Notes: generated by a model not told the origin, from the letters alone. Counted from the first letter of the stretch, positions 54,215 through 63,826 are shown. The stretch is DNA of 64,000 bases from Methanofollis aquaemaris (GCF_017357525.1 NZ_CP036172.1:1586561-1650560); one strand, 5' to 3'. Program-made: numbers and translations.

Positions 54215-55659
54215 AAGAAAGAATTGAAAAGGGGCTCGCAGTTCTCTGCACGGCCCTCATGCTCCTGCCCCTCCTGGTCGCCGCACCGGCGGCGGCCCTG
54301 GATAACCAGGCAGACGGGAAGGTCTCCATCCACTGCGACTTCCCCGGCCAGGTGATCGAAGCCGGAGAGACGGCGACCTTCACCCTCTCAGTGACCAACA
54401 ACGGCAAGACCGATCAGATGAAGATGTGGACCGAGTCCTTTGCCGGGTGCAGGGATTGGGAGATGCGCTATGTCGACGGGAAGACCGAAGTGAACAAAGT
54501 TTCCATCTCGCCGGGCGGATCAAAGAGCGTCACCCTTGAGGTCGAGACCGCGGCCGACACGTCGATCGGCGATTACCCCGTGAAAGCCCGTATCGGCGAC
54601 GGCTCGATCTGGCTCCATGTAGGTATTTCAAAGACCCACACCGGCGAACTCGGCACCCTCGAACTCACCGTCACCGACAAGGACGGCGAGAAGGTGAAGG
54701 GTGCAACCGTCCTGATCTATGAGGACAAACATGCCGAACCTTCCGATAAGGTGATGACCACCGCGGACGGCAAGATCAGCACCGGTCTCCCGCAGGGGAT
54801 CTACGATCTCGTCATCGAGAAGGCCGGATACAAAGGGGCCGAGAAGAAGGACGTCAAGGTGAAGTGCGGGATCACCACCGACGCCGGGACCGTGATGTTG
54901 GAGAAGTCCCCCTACGCGGCCGAGGTCAACATCAAGTCCCCGACCATTACTTCACCGGTTGGAAGGAACGCGATCTTTGAACTGGGTCTGAAGAACGCAG
55001 GTACCGGTGACGACACCTACACTCTCTCAACAAAGGATCTCCCTGAGGGATGGTATGCGCGCTACAAGGAATCAGCCACTGCCTCGGGCGACCTTTCCGA
55101 GATCTTCCTGCGGGCCGGCGAGGAGAAGACCCTCTATCTTGAGGCGATTCCCCCTTACGGTAGCGGCACCGGCGACTACACCTTCCAGGCCTTCATCGGT
55201 TCTTCGGCAGGAGAATACTCCGATGAACTGACCGCAAAACTCCGCGGGAGTTATGAGATGCGGGTCTCGGCCGATCGGTATCGATACGAGACCGACATGG
55301 GTGGCACGGTCAGCTTCGACCTCAAGGTGAGGAACGCAGGCACGGCGGGAGCGTTGACCGGGATCGGCTTTGAAGTGATGGCCCCACAGGGGTGGAGCGC
55401 CACCGTGACCCCGGCCAACATCACAAGCCTCCAGCCCGGAGATCGGGAGACCGTGAAGGTGACGGTGGCACCCCCCTCCAACATTGTCGCCTCAGATTAC
55501 AAGGTCAGCGTCAAGGTGATCTCTGACCAGGGCGAACAGGAAGAAGAGTTCAGAATCGTCGTGAAGGAGCAATCTTTCGCGGCCATCCTCGGGATCCTCC
55601 TGCTGGTCGGGATCGCCGGTGGAGTCTGGTATTACTTCAGGAAATACCAGCGCCGTTGA
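54211..55659 (+). CDS. Exported NEW3-type (COG1470) protein with C-terminal anchor
   Basis: A protein of 482 residues. Signal peptide (about 1-28), three or more beta domains including a carboxypeptidase-regulatory-like fold ('EDKHAEPSDKVMTTADGKIS' and 'GLPQGIYDLVIEKAGYKGAE') and NEW3 repeats ('PVGRNAIFELGLKNAGTGDD', 'NAGTAGALTGIGFEVMAPQG'), then a membrane helix (about 459-478) and a short basic end. COG1470 proteins often follow ABC-2 transporters in archaea and may form the outside part. ATGA overlap with the permease. Confidence 0.82.
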   Translation: MKERIEKGLAVLCTALMLLPLLVAAPAAALDNQADGKVSIHCDFPGQVIEAGETATFTLSVTNNGKTDQMKMWTESFAGCRDWEMRYVDGKTEVNKVSISPGGSKSVTLEVETAADTSIGDYPVKARIGDGSIWLHVGISKTHTGELGTLELTVTDKDGEKVKGATVLIYEDKHAEPSDKVMTTADGKISTGLPQGIYDLVIEKAGYKGAEKKDVKVKCGITTDAGTVMLEKSPYAAEVNIKSPTITSPVGRNAIFELGLKNAGTGDDTYTLSTKDLPEGWYARYKESATASGDLSEIFLRAGEEKTLYLEAIPPYGSGTGDYTFQAFIGSSAGEYSDELTAKLRGSYEMRVSADRYRYETDMGGTVSFDLKVRNAGTAGALTGIGFEVMAPQGWSATVTPANITSLQPGDRETVKVTVAPPSNIVASDYKVSVKVISDQGEQEEEFRIVVKEQSFAAILGILLLVGIAGGVWYYFRKYQRR

Positions 55660-56456
55660 ACATTTGCCCTGGTGAATCTCTTTCAGGGCACGAATGAGGG
55701 GGCTGACCGCCTTCTCCCGTCCCTCGCGCGAAATAAAGCGCATGGGGGACGACAACACCCTCTTCTTGATCTCTCCGGGTCTATGCTTATACGGCTCTTT
55801 AGAATCTGGCATGACCCCCTGGCTCACGCATACAAGATGAAAATTACTGGATTTCTCTGGAGTGAGCGGATCTCTGCTCCCTCTTCATAGCAAGACACCT
55901 CATTGCCGCCCCCGCCTATCCTCTCTCCGTGGGGGTCAGGGGGTGAACCCCCGGCGCGAGATGACGGTGAAGGTTTTGCGATGAGGGCGGCCATTCTGAT
56001 CGGCATGCCTTCCCACACCATCATGCCGGGGGCTCTGCCCCATGACCCCCTGGAGCAAGATAGGGGCGGGAAGGCAGAGAGAAGATCATGAAGACAGGAA
56101 GCGATCCCCCCACTTATCGTGTGGCGAAGGCGGCGAGCGAACAAGGTCTCCACCGATTCTCCGATCTTGAAAAAAGAGAGAAAGCACGCGACGAGAAATT
56201 TTCATCCCACATGCCTGAGCCCAAGGTTCATGAGTGACTCCACAGAGCCCAGAAATTATTCTCCACCTCTTTCTCTCAATTTCACAGAAGCAGGGTGACT
56301 CCCAGACTCAGACTTCCCAAGAGAAATTCTAAAAAATTATTTTTTCTTCTCATCACCCCGTAAAGGATTGCACTGACATGTAGAGGATTGTTACAGAACC
56401 TATTTTATAAAAGAACTCTCATGGATCTTCAAACCAGAATATTGGAGTGAAGAACC
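55660..56456. repeat. Gap between cassettes 2 and 3, dispersed repeats
   Basis: About 800 bases. 55785-55852 (inverted) and 56196-56252 (direct) are copies of the 'ttttcat..gtatgc.tgag' repeat. 55905-55990 matches 120-220 closely ('ccccggcgcgagatgacggtgaag'). 56030-56080 has 'ggctctgccccatgacccc'. No gene. The cassette 3 element lies at the end. Confidence 0.6.
56360..56422 (+). promoter_or_regulatory. ABC-cassette upstream element, copy 3 (with doubled box)
   Basis: Two 20-base units, 'gtaaaggattgcactgaca' at 56360 and 'gtagaggattgttacagaa' at 56380, followed by 'cctattttataaaagaact'. AGGATTG is shared with copies 1 and 2; here it occurs twice at 20-base spacing, which may give stronger or different control of the six-permease operon. 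Confidence 0.55.
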
Positions 56457-57371
56457 ATGATACGTTGCGAACATCTTTGCAAGGTCTACAACGGCGTCCC
56501 GGCCGTCGACGACCTCTGCCTGGAGGTGCCTGAGGGGGAGGTCTTCGGCCTCCTCGGCCCGAACGGCGCCGGTAAGAGCACCACCATCCTCATGCTCACC
56601 GGCCTCATCGAGCCTACGTCGGGCGCCTGTTATATCGACGACCTCGAGGTCGCCACCCACCCCATCGAGGTCAAGAAGAAGATCGGATACATGCCCGAAG
56701 ACGTCGGGTTCTACCCCACCCTCACCGCCGAGGAGAACCTCGAGTACTCCGCAAAACTCTATGGCATGGGAAAGGAACGAAAAGAGCGGATCAAAGAACT
56801 CCTCGAACTCGTCGGCCTCGAGAAGGTCACCAAGGAGGTCGGCGGGTTCTCGAAGGGGATGAGGCAGCGCCTCGGCATCGCCAAGGCCCTCATCAACCAC
56901 CCGACGGCCATCATCCTCGACGAACCCACCGCAAATCTCGACCCCCAGGGCGTCGCAGACTACCGGAGGATCATCAGGCAGGTCGCAGACCAGGGCACCA
57001 CTGTCCTGGTCTCCTCCCACATCCTCTCTGAGGTGAGCAAGGTCTGCACCTCCGCAGGCATCCTGGCCCACGGAAAACTCGTCGCACATGGTACCTGGGA
57101 CGAACTCGCACACATCGGCGGCGATGAGAAGATCGTCATCCACATCGAGACGCGCACCCCCATGCCTGACCTCCAGAGCCCTGCACTCGTTGCCGCGGAG
57201 TTCGCGGAGAACCGACACCGTGCACGACTCGTTGCCACCGTCGACATCAGGGATGAACTCGCAGACACCCTTGCAAGAGCAGGAGTCGCCATCAGGAGCC
57301 TCGAAGCAGAACACCCCGACATCGAGGACGTATTCCTCTCATACTATGAGGCCGGAGAGGGAATGACATGA
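56457..57371 (+). CDS. ABC exporter ATPase, cassette 3
   Basis: A protein of 304 residues, nearly the same as 52179-53093: from about 56880 to 57250 the DNA is almost unchanged, which suggests a recent copy or gene conversion. All ATPase motifs are complete. It is the only ATPase for the six permeases that follow. ATGA overlap with the first permease. Confidence 0.92.
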   Translation: MIRCEHLCKVYNGVPAVDDLCLEVPEGEVFGLLGPNGAGKSTTILMLTGLIEPTSGACYIDDLEVATHPIEVKKKIGYMPEDVGFYPTLTAEENLEYSAKLYGMGKERKERIKELLELVGLEKVTKEVGGFSKGMRQRLGIAKALINHPTAIILDEPTANLDPQGVADYRRIIRQVADQGTTVLVSSHILSEVSKVCTSAGILAHGKLVAHGTWDELAHIGGDEKIVIHIETRTPMPDLQSPALVAAEFAENRHRARLVATVDIRDELADTLARAGVAIRSLEAEHPDIEDVFLSYYEAGEGMT

Positions 57372-58468
57372 GGAGCGGGGGCCTCAGGGTCATCGCCGCC
57401 AAGGAATTCCGTGACCATATCAGGAGCAGGAGGTTTCACATCCTCCTCGCGATCTTCCTGGTCATCGCCGCCGTCGGACTCATCGACGGATCGATCCAGT
57501 ATAACAAGCAGATCGACGAGTACAACGAAAATTTGGCCCAAGCCTCGGACGACGAGATGGTGCCCGGGTACTTCGGGTGGAAGCCCTCCATCCTCTCGGC
57601 CTTCTTCAGGATGTCCATGCTCATCGTCACCGTCGGGGTCGTCCTCGGGTGTGCGATGGGGTTTGACCTGATCTCACGAGAAAAAGAGAGTAAGTCCCTC
57701 AAGATCCTCCTCTCTCATCCGGTGTACCGCGACGAGGTGATCAATGGCAAGGCCCTCGGAGGCATCGCCGCCATCGCCCTCGCGATGGCGATCGTGCTCG
57801 CTCTCTCCTTTGCGATCCTGCTCATCTTCGGGATCGTCCCGGACCTCGACGAGAGTGTACGGATCCTGCTCTTTGGCGGGCTTTCGTTCCTGCTCATCTT
57901 CTCGTACTTCGCGATCTCGCTCTTCATGTCGACAGTCGCGAAAGACAGCAGCAACGCCCTCATCTACACCCTCATCATCTTCATCGTCCTCTCCACCCTC
58001 ATCCCGGCCATCGCCACCAACGAGAGCGTGATGAACGTCGTCATCGGAGAACCCCCAGAATTCAATGGCCCTTCCGGCCCATACGCGGTCTCAAGCTCTT
58101 CGGCAGCCTCTTCGACAGGAGAGGTAGTAGACACTTCAGAGATCGACCGGGCCTGGGAAGAGTACAGGGAGAGGTCGGATGCATACTGGGAGAAGAGACG
58201 TGCCTTCACCGACGCGGTCAACCTGCTCTCTCCCTCCTACAACTATCAGCAGATGGCGATGGCCGTGACTGAACCACGGATCTCCATTGCAGTTCAGAAT
58301 GTCGGCAGTTATTCTCCAGATATCTATGAAGACCTCCCTGAAAGCGGGCTTGCGATCCTCGGGAGTCTCATGGGAGTCCTTGTAAAGAACATCATCGCAC
58401 TCCTCGTGATCCCTGCCGCCTTCTTCGGGCTCGCATGGGTCAGGTTCATGCGGGAGGACATTCGATGA
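57368..58468 (+). CDS. ABC-2 permease 1 of 6, cassette 3
   Basis: A protein of 366 residues, 'DLISREKESKSLK' type, close relative of the cassette 2 permease (53090): membrane parts nearly identical, outside loop different near 'SSSAASSTGEVVDTSEIDRA'. Ends 'FFGLAWVRFMREDIR'. ATGA overlaps at both ends. Confidence 0.88.
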   Translation: MRSGGLRVIAAKEFRDHIRSRRFHILLAIFLVIAAVGLIDGSIQYNKQIDEYNENLAQASDDEMVPGYFGWKPSILSAFFRMSMLIVTVGVVLGCAMGFDLISREKESKSLKILLSHPVYRDEVINGKALGGIAAIALAMAIVLALSFAILLIFGIVPDLDESVRILLFGGLSFLLIFSYFAISLFMSTVAKDSSNALIYTLIIFIVLSTLIPAIATNESVMNVVIGEPPEFNGPSGPYAVSSSSAASSTGEVVDTSEIDRAWEEYRERSDAYWEKRRAFTDAVNLLSPSYNYQQMAMAVTEPRISIAVQNVGSYSPDIYEDLPESGLAILGSLMGVLVKNIIALLVIPAAFFGLAWVRFMREDIR

Positions 58469-59550
58469 GAACTGGTATCCTCAGAATCATCACAGGCAAG
58501 GAACTCCGCGACCAGATCAGGAGCAAGAAATTTCGAACTCTTTTTGCGATCTTGCTTATCATTGCTGTTGCCGGACTGATCGACGGGGCGACCTCGTACC
58601 AGGAGGGCCTTGAACGGTATAATGAGATGCAGGCAGCCGCTTCCGAAGGAGAAGAAGACTTATCATACAGTTATTATGAGGGGAAACCCTCGTTCCTTGG
58701 GGCTTTCAACATAATAGGTTATCTGCTCTCGACGGTCGCGGCAGTCCTCGGGATCGCAATGGGATTTGACCTCATCACTGCGGAGAAGGAGAGCAAATCC
58801 CTCAAGATCCTCCTCTCCCATCCAGTGTACCGCGATGAGGTGATCACCGGCAAGGCCCTTGGTGGCGCCGCAGCCATTGCCCTCGCGATGGGGATCATGC
58901 TCATCGTCTCCCTTGCCCTGATGCTTGTCTTCGGGATCGTCCCGAACTTCGAGGAGACGGTGAGGATTCTGCTCTTCGGCATCATCTCCTTCCTCGGAGT
59001 CTTCACCTTCTTCGCAATCGCCCTCTTCATGTCGACAGTCGCCCGAAACAGCGGGAACGCCCTCATCGGTTCGCTTGCAATCTTCATCGTCCTCGGGATC
59101 TTCCTTCCGTCCCTTGCCGGGAATGGTGCCCTGACCAATGCCCTCTTTGGCGAGCGGCCTGAACCACCCCAGACGAGTGGCCCCTCCACCTTCGCCGACG
59201 TAGAGGAACATAACCGACTCTGGGACGAGTACCAGGAGAAAAATAGAATTTACCAGATGAAAGTGCAGGGCCTTCACGACACGACAGACCTCCTCTCTCC
59301 CACAAGAAACTATATGGAGATGGTGGGGGCGGTGGCGGATCCGCGCGACACGGCGGCAATGGTATCCGGGGCTTTTTACCTGGACTGGGAAGACACCAAG
59401 GAATTTTACGCAACCCTCCCTGACAACGGGCTTGAGATATTCGTCGGACTGCTCGGGTCCCTCGCAAAGAACATCGTCGCCATGCTCGTCGTCCCCGCCG
59501 CCTTCTTTGGGTTGGCGTGGGTACGGTTCGCACGGGAGGACATTCGATGA
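58465..59550 (+). CDS. ABC-2 permease 2 of 6, cassette 3
   Basis: A protein of 361 residues. 'GKELRDQIRSKKFRTLFAIL', 'MGFDLITAEKESKSLKILL' (Thr-Ala in place of Ser-Arg), 'SHPVYRDEVITGKALGG' and 'FFGLAWVRFAREDIR'. The most diverged coupling segment of the six. The outside loop has 'YQEKNRIYQMKVQGLHDTTD' and 'LLSPTRNYMEM', so even the diverged copy keeps the loop pattern. Confidence 0.88.
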   Translation: MRTGILRIITGKELRDQIRSKKFRTLFAILLIIAVAGLIDGATSYQEGLERYNEMQAAASEGEEDLSYSYYEGKPSFLGAFNIIGYLLSTVAAVLGIAMGFDLITAEKESKSLKILLSHPVYRDEVITGKALGGAAAIALAMGIMLIVSLALMLVFGIVPNFEETVRILLFGIISFLGVFTFFAIALFMSTVARNSGNALIGSLAIFIVLGIFLPSLAGNGALTNALFGERPEPPQTSGPSTFADVEEHNRLWDEYQEKNRIYQMKVQGLHDTTDLLSPTRNYMEMVGAVADPRDTAAMVSGAFYLDWEDTKEFYATLPDNGLEIFVGLLGSLAKNIVAMLVVPAAFFGLAWVRFAREDIR

Positions 59551-60674
59551 GGACGCAGCCACTCAGGACCATCGCCGGCAAGGAGTTTTGCGATCACATC
59601 AAAAGCAGGAGGTTCCACCTCATCTTCGGGATCCTCCTGATCATCGCGATCGTCAGTCTGGCCTCGGGGATGGCCCAGTACCAGAAAGAACTGGAGATCT
59701 ACAACGAGGCCTACGGGAGCGTAAGCGACGAAGCTCTTGCACATATGCCCGCCGGGATGACCCCCACGCCTCTCACGGGCTTCAACCAGATGGCGTACTT
59801 CATCGGATCGCTCGGCGCCGTCATGGGGATCGCGATGGGCTTCGACCTCGTGACCAGGGAGAAGGAGAGTAAGTCACTCAAAATGCTCCTCTCCCACCCA
59901 GTCTATAGAGACGAAGTGATCAACGGCAAGGCACTCGGTGGGGCCGCAGCCATCTTCCTCGTGATGGGGATCGTACTTGTCATCTCCTTTGCCGTTCTTC
60001 TCGTCTTCGGCGTCGTCCCGAACTTCGAAGAGACCGTCAGGGTTCTTATCTTCGGAGGGCTCTCGTTCCTGATGATCTTCTCCTTCTTTATCCTCGCCCT
60101 CTTCTTCTCGACGGTGGCGAAAGATAGTGGGAGTGCCCTTGTCTCAACGCTTATCCTCTTCATCACGCTCTCCGCGGTCACGACACTGGTCATCTCCGGT
60201 CCGGGGATCACCTTCCTCATCGGCGAACCGCCTGAGCGACCGGAATCTCCCGAATTCACATTCAGCGTCTCAACCGATTCACCCGGCATGGGAAGCAGTA
60301 CGTCTATCGTCCCGGGGGATTCAGCCAGGGCGTTCGACCTGGAGGAGTACGAGGAGAAGATGGAGGATTACAGGCGCGAGTCCAGGGCATACCAGGAGAG
60401 GCGTATGGCGATCACCGACACCTTCACGATACTCTCCCCAGACCAGAACTATCAACGCCTCGCCTTTGCAGTAAACGAACCCGGCTTCGAAGCGATCTGG
60501 CAGAACCCGGGCGAGGGGCCTCCGATCGACCCCGCAACCGAACCGAAGGACGGACTCGGCATTCTCTCTGGACTCCTCGGTGCGCTTTCACAGCGGATCG
60601 TCGCCCTCTTTGTCTTTCCGGCGGCCTTCTTCGGGCTCGCGTGGGTGCGCTTTGCGCGGGAGGACATTCGATGA
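59547..60674 (+). CDS. ABC-2 permease 3 of 6, cassette 3
   Basis: A protein of 375 residues, 'DLVTREKESKSLKMLL' type, nearest by eye to the cassette 1 permease and to permease 5 ('LASGMAQYQKELEIYNEAYG'). The outside loop is long, with 'YEEKMEDYRRESRAYQERRM' and 'ILSPDQNYQRL'. Ends 'FFGLAWVRFAREDIR'. ATGA overlaps at both ends. Confidence 0.88.
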   Translation: MRTQPLRTIAGKEFCDHIKSRRFHLIFGILLIIAIVSLASGMAQYQKELEIYNEAYGSVSDEALAHMPAGMTPTPLTGFNQMAYFIGSLGAVMGIAMGFDLVTREKESKSLKMLLSHPVYRDEVINGKALGGAAAIFLVMGIVLVISFAVLLVFGVVPNFEETVRVLIFGGLSFLMIFSFFILALFFSTVAKDSGSALVSTLILFITLSAVTTLVISGPGITFLIGEPPERPESPEFTFSVSTDSPGMGSSTSIVPGDSARAFDLEEYEEKMEDYRRESRAYQERRMAITDTFTILSPDQNYQRLAFAVNEPGFEAIWQNPGEGPPIDPATEPKDGLGILSGLLGALSQRIVALFVFPAAFFGLAWVRFAREDIR

Positions 60675-61768
60675 GGACACAGATCCTCAGGATCATCGCC
60701 GGCAAGGAGTTCCGCGACCATGTCAGGAGCAGGAGGGTTCACATCATCCTCGCGATCTTCCTGGTCATCGCCGTCGTCGGGCTCATCGACGGTTCGGTGC
60801 AGTACCAGGAACAGATCGAGAGTTACAACGAGCACCTGGCCCACACCAACGATGAGATGGGACTGCCCCACTTCTTCTGGTGGAAACCATCCATCCTCTC
60901 GGCGTTCACCCGGATGTCCGGTCTCATCGCAAGCGTCGGGATCGTCCTCGGGTGCGCGATGGGCTTCGACCTCATCTCGCGCGAGAAGGAGAGCAAGTCA
61001 CTCAAACTCCTCCTCTCCCACCCGGTCTACCGCGACGAGGTGATCAACGGCAAGGCCATCGGCGGCATCGCGGCCATCGCCGCTGCGATGGGGGTCGTGC
61101 TCATCGTCTCTTTTGCGATTCTGCTCATCTTTGGCGTGGTTCCTGACTTCGACGAGAGTGCGCGTATCCTGCTCTTCGGGGTGATCTCGTTTCTGCTCGT
61201 CTTCTCGTACTTCGCGATCGCCCTCTTCATGTCGACGGTCGCGGAGAGCAGCAGCAACGCTCTTATCTACACGCTCATCATCTTCATCATCCTCTCCGTC
61301 CTCGTCCCAGCCGTCGCCACCAACCAGACGGTCCAGAAGACGATCATCGGCGAACGGCCCGAGCCGCCGGAGATATCATCCATAGACGCACCCGCACCAC
61401 ACTCCATCATGGTCAGGCCTATGGAGACGCCGAATATCGAGAGCAATGAGGCATGGAAGGATTACGAAGAGGAGTCCAGGGCCTACTGGGAGAAGAGACG
61501 GGCGGTCACCGACACCGTCAATCTGCTCTCACCCTCAAAAAATTATGAACAGATGACGAGGGCGGTCACTGAACCAGGCTATGCCGTATCGATGCTGAGC
61601 GACGATCCTTACACTTCAGACCGGCCCGAAGACCTCCCCCAGAGCGGGCTCGGGATCCTCATGGCGGTCATCGGAGAACTGGCACAATGTATCATCGCCC
61701 TTATCGTGATGCCAGCGGTCTTCTTCGGGCTCGCGTGGGTGAGGTTTGCACGGGAGGACATCAGGTGA
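60671..61768 (+). CDS. ABC-2 permease 4 of 6, cassette 3
   Basis: A protein of 365 residues, 'DLISREKESKSLKLLL' type, related to permease 1 and the cassette 2 copy. The outside loop has 'EDYEEESRAYWEKRRAVTDT'-like residues and 'LLSPSKNYEQM'. The last helix starts 'GELAQCIIALIVMPAVFFGL', with Val for Ala. The stop overlaps a GTG start. Confidence 0.88.
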   Translation: MRTQILRIIAGKEFRDHVRSRRVHIILAIFLVIAVVGLIDGSVQYQEQIESYNEHLAHTNDEMGLPHFFWWKPSILSAFTRMSGLIASVGIVLGCAMGFDLISREKESKSLKLLLSHPVYRDEVINGKAIGGIAAIAAAMGVVLIVSFAILLIFGVVPDFDESARILLFGVISFLLVFSYFAIALFMSTVAESSSNALIYTLIIFIILSVLVPAVATNQTVQKTIIGERPEPPEISSIDAPAPHSIMVRPMETPNIESNEAWKDYEEESRAYWEKRRAVTDTVNLLSPSKNYEQMTRAVTEPGYAVSMLSDDPYTSDRPEDLPQSGLGILMAVIGELAQCIIALIVMPAVFFGLAWVRFAREDIR

Positions 61769-62775
61769 GGACACAATCTATCAAAACCATAGCGGGCAAG
61801 GAGTTCCGTGACCACATCAGGAGCAAACGCTTCCACATCCTCTTCGGGATCCTGCTCGTCATCGCCCTCACTGGCCTTGTCACCGGGATGGTCCAGTACC
61901 AGAAAGACCTGAACGACTACAACCAGGCCCATGCAGATGTGAGCGAAGAAGAGATACAGGTCGGAGCCACAGACACAACACCCTCCCCCCTCACGGCCTT
62001 CAACCAGATGGGCTCTCTCATCGGTACGCTCGGCGCGGTGCTCGGGATCGCGATGGGCTTCGACCTCGTGACGAAGGAGAAGGAGAGCAAGTCGCTCAAA
62101 CTCCTCCTCTCCCATCCGGTGTATAGAGACGAGGTGATCAACGGCAAGACACTCGGCGGCGCCGCGGCCATCGCTCTTGCGATGGCGATCGTGCTCATCC
62201 TCTCGCTTGCCGTCCTCCTCATCGCGGGGGTCGTCCCCTCGTTCGAGGAGAGCGTGCATATCCTCCTCTTCAGCGGACTCTCGTTCCTGATGATCTTCTC
62301 CTTCTTCGTCCTCGCCCTCTTCTTCTCGACGGTCGCGCCGAACAACGGGAGCGCCCTGGTCTCGGCGTTCATCGTCTTCATCACCCTCTCTTCGCTGACG
62401 TCGCTGATCATCTCCACCCCGGCACTCAACCTGCTCATCGGCGACTACCCCACCGGACCGCCCCGGAGTGACAGTATGTTGAGTCCTGAGGAACAGATCG
62501 AAAAAGATAGGCTGTGGGAGGAATACCGGACTCAGAAGATCGCCCACGAACAGAAGCGTCAGGCGGTCAAAGATACGCTTTCTCTCTTCTCGCCAGACAA
62601 AAATTACCAGAAACTCACCGGTGCCGTCACCGCCCCCCACGTATCAGAAGACAATCATCGGACTCTTGCCGATCTCTTCGGGATGCTTGCCGGACACATC
62701 GTCGTCTTCTTTGTCTTCCCGGCGGCCTTCTTCGGGCTGGCATGGGTGCGCTTTGCACGGGAGGATATCAGATGA
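61765..62775 (+). CDS. ABC-2 permease 5 of 6, cassette 3
   Basis: A protein of 336 residues, the shortest complete copy, because the outside loop is short. 'DLVTKEKESKSLKLLL' type with 'GKTLGGAAAIALAMAIVLIL'. GTG start overlapping the previous stop; a longer frame upstream is a shadow. The loop retains 'LFSPDKNYQKL'. Ends 'FFGLAWVRFAREDIR'. Confidence 0.85.
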   Translation: MRTQSIKTIAGKEFRDHIRSKRFHILFGILLVIALTGLVTGMVQYQKDLNDYNQAHADVSEEEIQVGATDTTPSPLTAFNQMGSLIGTLGAVLGIAMGFDLVTKEKESKSLKLLLSHPVYRDEVINGKTLGGAAAIALAMAIVLILSLAVLLIAGVVPSFEESVHILLFSGLSFLMIFSFFVLALFFSTVAPNNGSALVSAFIVFITLSSLTSLIISTPALNLLIGDYPTGPPRSDSMLSPEEQIEKDRLWEEYRTQKIAHEQKRQAVKDTLSLFSPDKNYQKLTGAVTAPHVSEDNHRTLADLFGMLAGHIVVFFVFPAAFFGLAWVRFAREDIR

Positions 62776-63806
62776 GGGTCCAGACGCTCAGGACTATCGC
62801 GGGCAAGGAGTTCCGCGACCATGTCAGGAGCAGACGGTTCCTCGCGCTCCTTGCCGTCATCCTGATCATCACCGGGACGGGAACATTCTCAGGCATGGTC
62901 CAGTTCCATAAGAGCCTCGATAGATACCACGACGCACTGACTGTCGTCTCCGGGGAGGACGAGCCCTTCGGTACATCGACCTCCTCAAAACCCTCGATCA
63001 TGTGGGTCTTCCATATGATCGAGATGACGACGGCGACTCTCAGCGCCTTCATGGGGATCGCAATGGGTTTCGATCTCGTGACCCGTGAAAAAGAGAGTAA
63101 ATCGCTGAAGATCCTCCTCTCCAACCCGATCTACCGCGACGAGGTGATCACCGGCAAGGCACTCGGCGGGGTCGCGGCCATCGCCCTCGCCGTCGCGATC
63201 GCCCTCGGGGTGAGCTGCGCCGTCCTGCTCATCGGGGGGATCGTCCTCAGCCCAACCCAGATGATACGAACGCTTATCTTCGGCCTCTTCACCGTCCTCT
63301 TCATCGCCACCTTCTTCATGATCGCCCTCTTCTTCTCGACGATCGCATCGGAGAGCGGTACCGCCTTCATAGCCTCTGTCCTCGTCCTCGTCCTCATCGC
63401 CGTCATCCTCCCCTTCTTCGCCTACAATCCCATGGTTCTTGATGCCGTCCTCGGCGAACCGCCGGAATGTCCCGAAGAAGCCTATTCAACGGATATCTCA
63501 TATGAAGAGAGTCTTGCTCTCCTCGATGAGTATGATGCAGAGAATGAGGCCTACTGGAACACACGCAACACCCTGATCACCGCGGCGATGATCTCCTCGC
63601 CCGCGTGGATCTATAATGCGGCCACCGCTGCGGTGACGGCACTTCCTCCCGCCGACGACGGCGTGCAGGACTATAGTCCCGGAACCATCCTCTCGACCCT
63701 CCTGAACTCCTGGTATATCTTCGCCGCCCTCGTCGCCATGCTCGTCATGCCCGCGTTCTTCTTCGGGCTCGCGTGGGTAAAATTCGCGCGGATGGACCTG
63801 CGGTAA
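62772..63806 (+). CDS. ABC-2 permease 6 of 6, cassette 3
   Basis: A protein of 344 residues and the most distant member: 'DLVTREKESKSLKILLSNPI' (Asn for His), outside loop with 'DEYDAENEAYWNTRNTLITA' then 'MISSPAWIYNAAT' (the NY pattern lost), and an end 'FFFGLAWVKFARMDLR'. Last gene of the operon; a hairpin follows. Confidence 0.86.
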   Translation: MRVQTLRTIAGKEFRDHVRSRRFLALLAVILIITGTGTFSGMVQFHKSLDRYHDALTVVSGEDEPFGTSTSSKPSIMWVFHMIEMTTATLSAFMGIAMGFDLVTREKESKSLKILLSNPIYRDEVITGKALGGVAAIALAVAIALGVSCAVLLIGGIVLSPTQMIRTLIFGLFTVLFIATFFMIALFFSTIASESGTAFIASVLVLVLIAVILPFFAYNPMVLDAVLGEPPECPEEAYSTDISYEESLALLDEYDAENEAYWNTRNTLITAAMISSPAWIYNAATAAVTALPPADDGVQDYSPGTILSTLLNSWYIFAALVAMLVMPAFFFGLAWVKFARMDLR

Positions 63807-63826
63807 GGGGCACATCTCCCCCATTT

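Noticed and set aside
50084-56422. The repeated units before the ABC cassettes as a CRISPR array
   Set aside because: Only three or four copies, spaced by kilobases, and with promoter-like order; no regular short repeats with spacers are seen anywhere in the window.
58663-59562. Long minus-strand frames (up to 343 codons) opposite the permease array
   Set aside because: Highly charged shadow frames recurring at the same place in each paralogue because the permeases are alike; not separate genes.
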